From TMED27 sp964350695 (GTDB lineage: Bacteria > Pseudomonadota > Alphaproteobacteria > Micavibrionales > Micavibrionaceae), in the NCBI GenBank assembly GCA_964350695.1, contig CAYGKM010000001.1, positions 62,001-126,000 of the forward strand: a stretch of DNA of 64,000 bases, written 5' to 3'. The notes under the pieces are model-generated. The model saw only the letters and a list, made by a program, of their open reading frames with translations, had not been told where the DNA came from and ran no database searches. The position numbers and the translations under genes were made by a program. Below are positions 60,202 to 64,000 of the stretch, one piece after another (positions within the stretch are counted from its first letter, which is position 1; every line of letters starts with the position of its first letter).

Positions 60202-60987
60202 CTAGCCATTCGATTGCAAAGCGGCAAAAGTTTCAAGCGCAATGTGCTTTTGCAAAAAGGCCTGAAAGTCAAAATTGGGGTGCTGCTTTAAAGTGTTGTC
60301 CACCGCTTCGCCAAGGGCTTGGCCGCTTTGCAAGGCTTTAAGCATCTCGAACTCGTCTTCTTGCAAAATAACCGTTTCGGTTTTGAATTGTGGGCGAATG
60401 ACCAACAAATGAACCCCGCCTTGATCCAGATCAAGCGTGCCGTCCTGATCTCCTTCACAAAAATCCCGAATGGCAATGATCGGATATTCTGATTTCAAAA
60501 GATGCACGCTGTCCCGAAGGGCAAGCTTCAGGTCGCCGAGCGTATCCGGCGCTACCTGCCCTAAACTTTCCGCACTCAAAGCCCCATCATCCTTCGCGTA
60601 ATAGGATTGATTAAGCGCAATCTCGTAAGCCGCGATATCGGCTAAATACGGCAAGCCCTTTGCCGGCTCGAACCCTGCCAAAAACTCCGCAAACCCTGCG
60701 CCATAAAAGCTCAAACACCCTTGTGTCGGCGGGTGCGCGAGAATAAAACTCCGCGCGCACCCCTCAAAAAACGCCTTCCCCACCAGGGCGTCTGTAATCG
60801 GGAAACTCGCAAGCATAAGATCCGTAAGGCTGCCCACGATATTGTTACGATAAACCTTTAAACGGGTTGGCAGGTCAATCGCTCCCACCTCACAAAAATC
60901 CGCCACGGTTTGCGGCGGGTTATCCAAAGCCTTCGGGCTATCCAGCATCAAATCTTTAAATTGTTCCTGAAACTCACTCAGCTGCAT
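60202..60987 (-). CDS. bufC: DUF2063 protein, BufC/HvfC type
   Basis: The 261-residue protein has the DUF2063 N-terminal helical domain (LSEFQEQFKDLMLDSPKAL, then LKVYRNNIVGSLTDLMLASFP). Family members partner the DUF692 enzyme and bind the precursor peptide. The start at ATG 60987 lies inside the end of bufB (14-base overlap), so translation is coupled; a longer frame to 61080 is not used because it lies wholly in bufB. It is the third gene of the bufferin operon. Confidence 0.88.
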   Translation of the reverse strand: MQLSEFQEQFKDLMLDSPKALDNPPQTVADFCEVGAIDLPTRLKVYRNNIVGSLTDLMLASFPITDALVGKAFFEGCARSFILAHPPTQGCLSFYGAGFAEFLAGFEPAKGLPYLADIAAYEIALNQSYYAKDDGALSAESLGQVAPDTLGDLKLALRDSVHLLKSEYPIIAIRDFCEGDQDGTLDLDQGGVHLLVIRPQFKTETVILQEDEFEMLKALQSGQALGEAVDNTLKQHPNFDFQAFLQKHIALETFAALQSNG

Positions 60988-61861
60988 GCGAAAGCTCCGA
61001 GTGCTCGGCAATGATCGCCCGCGCCTTATCGGCTTCCGCCACCAAGGTCGCCAAATCGGGGATATCGGTGTCCCACTCAATCAAAGTCGGCACAACCCCG
61101 ATTTTCTGCACCGCATGCGCATATAAATCCCAGACATCACCCTTCACAGGTCGTGAATGCGTATCAATTAAGATCACGCCATCGCCGGCCTGCTGCTCGA
61201 TATGCCCCGCCAAATGCATTTCACCGACATGGCGCGCATCAATCGTGTCGATATAACTCCACGCGTCATACCCATGGTTATGCGCCTGCACATATATATT
61301 ATTCAGATCCAGTAAAATCCCGCATCCTGTCATCTCGGCAATGCGGTTCATGAACACATCTTCATGCATTTCATTGCCCTTAAAGGCGAGATAGGTGGAA
61401 GGGTTTTCAACCAGAATTTTCCGTCCGAAAACCTCTTGCGTGCGCTCAATATTTCGCGCCAATTTATCAAGGCTTTCTTGCGTATAGGGCAGGGGCAGCA
61501 AATCATTCAAATGCGCATTCCCGCTCGCGCTCCACGATGCATGATCGGAAACATTAAAGGGCTGATAAATATCAATCAGCTCTTTGAACGCGCGCAAATG
61601 CTCTTCTGAAACGGGTTTTTCAGATCCAAGCGAGAGACCAATTGCATGAAGGGAAAGGTTATATTTTTTAAGCGCTTCGGAGAGAAAATGGCGATGCGCG
61701 CCGCCGCCAAAATAATTCTCGGGGTGAACTTCTAGCCACCCTAAATTCAAGGTCGTGTCTAAGACCTCTTGATAGTGGGGATAGCGAAGGCCAATCCCCA
61801 CCGGCTCATCAGGAATGGCGGCCGGTGGGAACAGGTTCTTATTTTTAGTGCTCTTCGCCAT
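60974..61861 (-). CDS. bufB: DUF692/MNIO enzyme, BufB/HvfB type
   Basis: The 295-residue protein belongs to the DUF692 family of multinuclear iron-dependent oxidases with a TIM-barrel fold. Metal-ligand regions are visible: HAIGLSLGSEK, SDHASWSAS, KILVENPSTYL, LLDLNNIYVQAHNHG, HVGEMHLAGHIEQ and IDTHSRPV. MNIO enzymes of bufferin operons convert Cys residues of the BufA1 precursor to heterocycles that bind copper. The start at 61861 lies inside the end of bufA1 (17-base overlap) and has no ribosome site, so coupling is likely. Confidence 0.92.
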   Translation of the reverse strand: MAKSTKNKNLFPPAAIPDEPVGIGLRYPHYQEVLDTTLNLGWLEVHPENYFGGGAHRHFLSEALKKYNLSLHAIGLSLGSEKPVSEEHLRAFKELIDIYQPFNVSDHASWSASGNAHLNDLLPLPYTQESLDKLARNIERTQEVFGRKILVENPSTYLAFKGNEMHEDVFMNRIAEMTGCGILLDLNNIYVQAHNHGYDAWSYIDTIDARHVGEMHLAGHIEQQAGDGVILIDTHSRPVKGDVWDLYAHAVQKIGVVPTLIEWDTDIPDLATLVAEADKARAIIAEHSELSHAAE

Positions 61862-62195
61862 GAAGCGCGTCTGCAGCGTCATCAACAGCGCCTTCAACTG
61901 CATCCATAGCTTTTTCAGCCATTGTCTCTTTTGGTGTCAATGATCCGCCGGCAAGCTTTTCACAAACGCCAGTTGGAAGCGCAAGCCATTCGCCGCCTGC
62001 CGCATCTTCAGTTGCGTGACCCGCACATGAGTGCGTTTTTGCAGCATTACCGCAGTCATTTGCACCGGCCTTAACAACGCCGTAGCATTTTTCTTTGCCT
62101 TCCATGTCCATTGCATTTGCAGCAGTAGCAGCGCCGGCAATTGTCATTACAACAGCCGAAGCCAGAAGTGTATTCAATGTTTTGTTAGAAGCCAT
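61845..62195 (-). CDS. bufA1: Bufferin-1 precursor (BufA1, DUF2282)
   Basis: The 116-residue protein has an N-terminal signal peptide (TLLASAVVMTIAGAATAANA) and the DUF2282/BufA1 pattern with four Cys at 37, 48, 57 and 78: KEKCYGVVKAGANDC, HSCAGHAT, and GVCEKLAGG. In bufferins the central Cys residues are modified by the MNIO partner and the peptide sequesters copper in the periplasm. Residues 88-116 form an extra acidic amphipathic helix (MAEKAMDAVEGAVDDAADAL) beyond the usual family end as I know it. AAGGAG lies about ten bases before the ATG. A sigma-F-like promoter lies upstream. Confidence 0.92.
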   Translation of the reverse strand: MASNKTLNTLLASAVVMTIAGAATAANAMDMEGKEKCYGVVKAGANDCGNAAKTHSCAGHATEDAAGGEWLALPTGVCEKLAGGSLTPKETMAEKAMDAVEGAVDDAADALHGEEH

Positions 62196-62258
62196 TTCGT
62201 TTATTCTCCTTGAATAATGGTTCGTTTTAATCAACGGGATGCCCCATGTGATTGAATT

Positions 62259-62284
62259 TTCGTACGCAGTGGAAAGAAGGTTAC
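62259..62284 (-). promoter_or_regulatory. ECF sigma-F-type promoter of bufferin operon
   Basis: On the minus strand GTAACC (62284-62279), exactly 16 bases, then CGAA (62262-62259). This equals the Caulobacter sigma-F (ECF) consensus GTAACC-N16-CGAA as I recall it, and bufferin operons are part of that regulon. The predicted transcript start, around 62252, leaves a leader of about 57 bases before the bufA1 ATG. No sigma-F gene is in the window. Confidence 0.7.
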
Positions 62285-62350
62285 AATGTCTGTAAAAAAA
62301 AGCCAGTGGATTGATTGCCTTCTGCATAAAAAGATTTATACGTAAGAGGT

Positions 62351-63265
62351 ATGAAGGTCTTTAAATCCCTAAAAGATATTGGAAAAAGCGCGGAACCTTG
62401 TGTTCTCGCGATTGGTAACTTCGATGGTGTGCATTTGGGCCATCAAGGGCTTTTGCAAATCGCCAAGGATATCGCGGCCAAAGATGGCCTGCCTTTCGCG
62501 ATTCTGACCTTCGAGCCGCACCCCAAGCGTCTCTTTCGCCCCGATGAACCCCCAAACCGCATCACGCCCCCCGAGGTAAAACAGTGGCGCTTGCAGGAAT
62601 TCGGTGTTGATACGCTGTTTTCGCTGGGCTTTGATTGGGATTTCGCCTCGCAAAGCGCAGATGCTTTTATTCAAAACGTTTTGAAAACGATCAATGCCGC
62701 GCATGTCGTGGTCGGCGAAGATTTCTGCTTCGGGCAGCTCCGCAAAGGCACGCCGAAGGACATAGAGGCCGCAGGCATTCCCGTCACCGCGATTGAAAAA
62801 ATCGAAGATTCCGCCGCGCAAATCCTATCCTCCAGCCGCGTTCGTAAAAGCCTTCGCGATGGTGATCTTAAAGCTGCCAAGGCTATTCTCGGCTGGGAAT
62901 GGGAAATTCGTGGAGATGTGATAAAAGGCGATCAGCGCGGCAGGGAGCTTGGCTATCCCACCGCCAATATTAATCTCGGCGAGACCATCCATCCTGCTTA
63001 TGGCGTATACGCCGCCCTCGTGCAGATTGAAGGCGAGGATGTTTGGCACAAGGCTGCCACCAATATCGGCATTCGCCCTATGTTTGAAGTCCCCATCGCG
63101 CAGGTCGAAAGCTTTATCTTTGATTTTGATCGAGAAATTTACGGTAAAACCCTGCGCATCAAGCCCGTCAAACGCCTGCGCGGGGAAGCCAAGTTCGATA
63201 GCCTTGATGATCTCATTGCCCAAATGGATGCGGATTGCGAGCTTGCGCGGGAGATTTTGGCCTGA
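62351..63265 (+). CDS. ribF: Bifunctional riboflavin kinase / FAD synthetase
   Basis: The 304-residue enzyme makes FMN and FAD from riboflavin. The N-terminal nucleotidyltransferase domain has AIGNFDGVHLGHQGLLQIA and VVVGEDFCFGQLRKGT, with SSSRVRKSLRDGD at its end. The C-terminal flavokinase domain has KGDQRGRELGYPTANINL and the closing YGKTLRIKPVKRLRGEAKF. It stands divergent from the bufferin operon. Its stop overlaps the start of the next gene by one base (TGATG). Confidence 0.95.
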   Translation: MKVFKSLKDIGKSAEPCVLAIGNFDGVHLGHQGLLQIAKDIAAKDGLPFAILTFEPHPKRLFRPDEPPNRITPPEVKQWRLQEFGVDTLFSLGFDWDFASQSADAFIQNVLKTINAAHVVVGEDFCFGQLRKGTPKDIEAAGIPVTAIEKIEDSAAQILSSSRVRKSLRDGDLKAAKAILGWEWEIRGDVIKGDQRGRELGYPTANINLGETIHPAYGVYAALVQIEGEDVWHKAATNIGIRPMFEVPIAQVESFIFDFDREIYGKTLRIKPVKRLRGEAKFDSLDDLIAQMDADCELAREILA

Positions 63266-64000
63266 TGGATATATTCTCGCTCCTGTTCCAAAACCTCATC
63301 CCCCTTTACGCCCTGATCTTTCTGGGCTGGATTTCGGGCCGTTATTTCGGCGTTGACCGTCAAACCATGGGCGCGCTCGGCATATATATTCTCGCGCCGA
63401 TCGTGTCCTTCGGCTACGTCGCAAAATTAGAATTCCAAGCCAACCTTATCGTGCTGCCTTTTATGGTCTTCGGCCTTTTCACAATCGTGCTGCTAACCTT
63501 CTTTAATATCGGGCGAAAAATATACGCCGATAAAAACGCAAACTTGCTGGCCATGACGGCGGGAATGGGCAACACGGGATATTTTGGCCTCCCTCTCGCG
63601 CTTCTTATATTGGATCCACAATGGATCGGCGTTTTTATCCTCACGAACCTCGGCGGATTGGTGTGTGAATGTACAATCATGTACTACATCGCAAACCGCA
63701 GCCAATTCGAAGTCAAAGACAGTTTCAAAAAACTGGCAACCTTCCCTACAATATACGCAATCGCCGCAGGGCTTGCCGTAAACTACTTCGGCATAGATCT
63801 CTCCGATCAGGTGAATACCTATCTGGAATATTTCAAAGGCACATATATTGTGGTCGGCATGATGATTGTCGGCGTGGCGCTGGGCGGCATGAAAAAACTC
63901 GTCATCGGCCCCAAATTTCTGAGCCTCACATTCTTGGGTAAATTCGTTATGTGGCCCGCTCTGGCTTACGGCATCATTCTCCTCGACCAAAACATCTTTC
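63265..64000 (+). CDS. AEC-family transporter, cut by right window edge
   Basis: The frame opens at ATG 63265 and runs open to the last base, so 245 residues are visible and the C-terminus is missing. The N-terminal half is a membrane protein with LFQNLIPLYALIFLGWISGR, then LGIYILAPIVSFGYVAKLEF and the glycine-rich MTAGMGNTGYFGLPLALLI segment typical of the auxin efflux carrier (AEC) family. Substrates of bacterial members include malate and malonate; none can be inferred. It overlaps ribF by one base, so they are probably co-transcribed. Confidence 0.8.
   Translation, partial: MDIFSLLFQNLIPLYALIFLGWISGRYFGVDRQTMGALGIYILAPIVSFGYVAKLEFQANLIVLPFMVFGLFTIVLLTFFNIGRKIYADKNANLLAMTAGMGNTGYFGLPLALLILDPQWIGVFILTNLGGLVCECTIMYYIANRSQFEVKDSFKKLATFPTIYAIAAGLAVNYFGIDLSDQVNTYLEYFKGTYIVVGMMIVGVALGGMKKLVIGPKFLSLTFLGKFVMWPALAYGIILLDQNIF

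Noticed and set aside
1..64000. tRNA, rRNA, insertion sequence, integrase or toxin-antitoxin genes
   Set aside because: Gaps were read on both strands and none showed a cloverleaf, transposase remnant or matching gene pair.

Overview
This window reads as chromosomal DNA from an alphaproteobacterium. The divK-pleD pair, HdaA, an EipB (DUF1849) protein, an ATP12 chaperone, a DUF3035 lipoprotein next to lspA, and the rpmG/rnr/topA/dprA block all point there. Base composition is roughly balanced, unlike the GC-rich model alphaproteobacteria. The lineage cannot be fixed from the sequence alone. A Micavibrio- or Rhodospirillales-like bacterium is a guess. Coding is dense: no gap reaches 300 bases (the largest is about 290 bases at 8252-8541). 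I see no tRNA, rRNA, CRISPR array, insertion sequence or prophage gene.

Layout: 1-2767 holds a DUF2066 protein (cut by the left edge), a PerM-like permease and hdaA. A long palindrome at 2779-2880 follows, then sixA and rnd on the minus strand, aspS, and an unknown acidic protein. 7454-11315 is a signalling block: a degenerate GGDEF protein, an EipB-like protein, divK and pleD. 11327-22858 is mostly minus strand: ABC exporter, rpmG, rnr, topA, dprA, plsY, pyrB and a family III CoA-transferase, with one unknown plus-strand gene at 15932.

22855-35362 is the most distinctive region. It is a compact type IV pilus / type II secretion-like locus: prepilin peptidase, response regulator, lipoprotein secretin, an Ig-repeat protein with a PilP/GspC-like C-terminus, GspE/PilB-type ATPase, GspF-type platform protein, two unrecognised single-span inner-membrane proteins and two prepilin-like proteins. 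It ends against a convergent hybrid histidine kinase. No retraction ATPase and no PilM are present.

35446-50540 is metabolic and housekeeping: asd, msrB, a membrane diguanylate cyclase, sdhCDAB, a secreted unknown protein under an operator-like promoter, nadC-nadA, rarA, a DMT permease, crcB, an RluA-family synthase, an AsmA-like protein and ATP12. 50537-59695 (minus strand) carries a small membrane protein, mutL, a pentapeptide-repeat protein, pgi, a pair of M16 peptidases, a lipoprotein and lspA. 59719-62195 is a bufferin-type metallophore operon (bufA1, bufB, bufC, doxX). It is preceded by a GTAACC-N16-CGAA element that matches the Caulobacter sigma-F (ECF) consensus as I recall it. ribF and a right-truncated AEC permease close the window.

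Three GGDEF proteins (one probably inactive but with an intact c-di-GMP inhibitory site), DivK/PleD, the pilus-locus response regulator and the Hpt-containing hybrid kinase suggest cell-cycle and surface behaviour under joint phosphorelay and c-di-GMP control. That link is inference.
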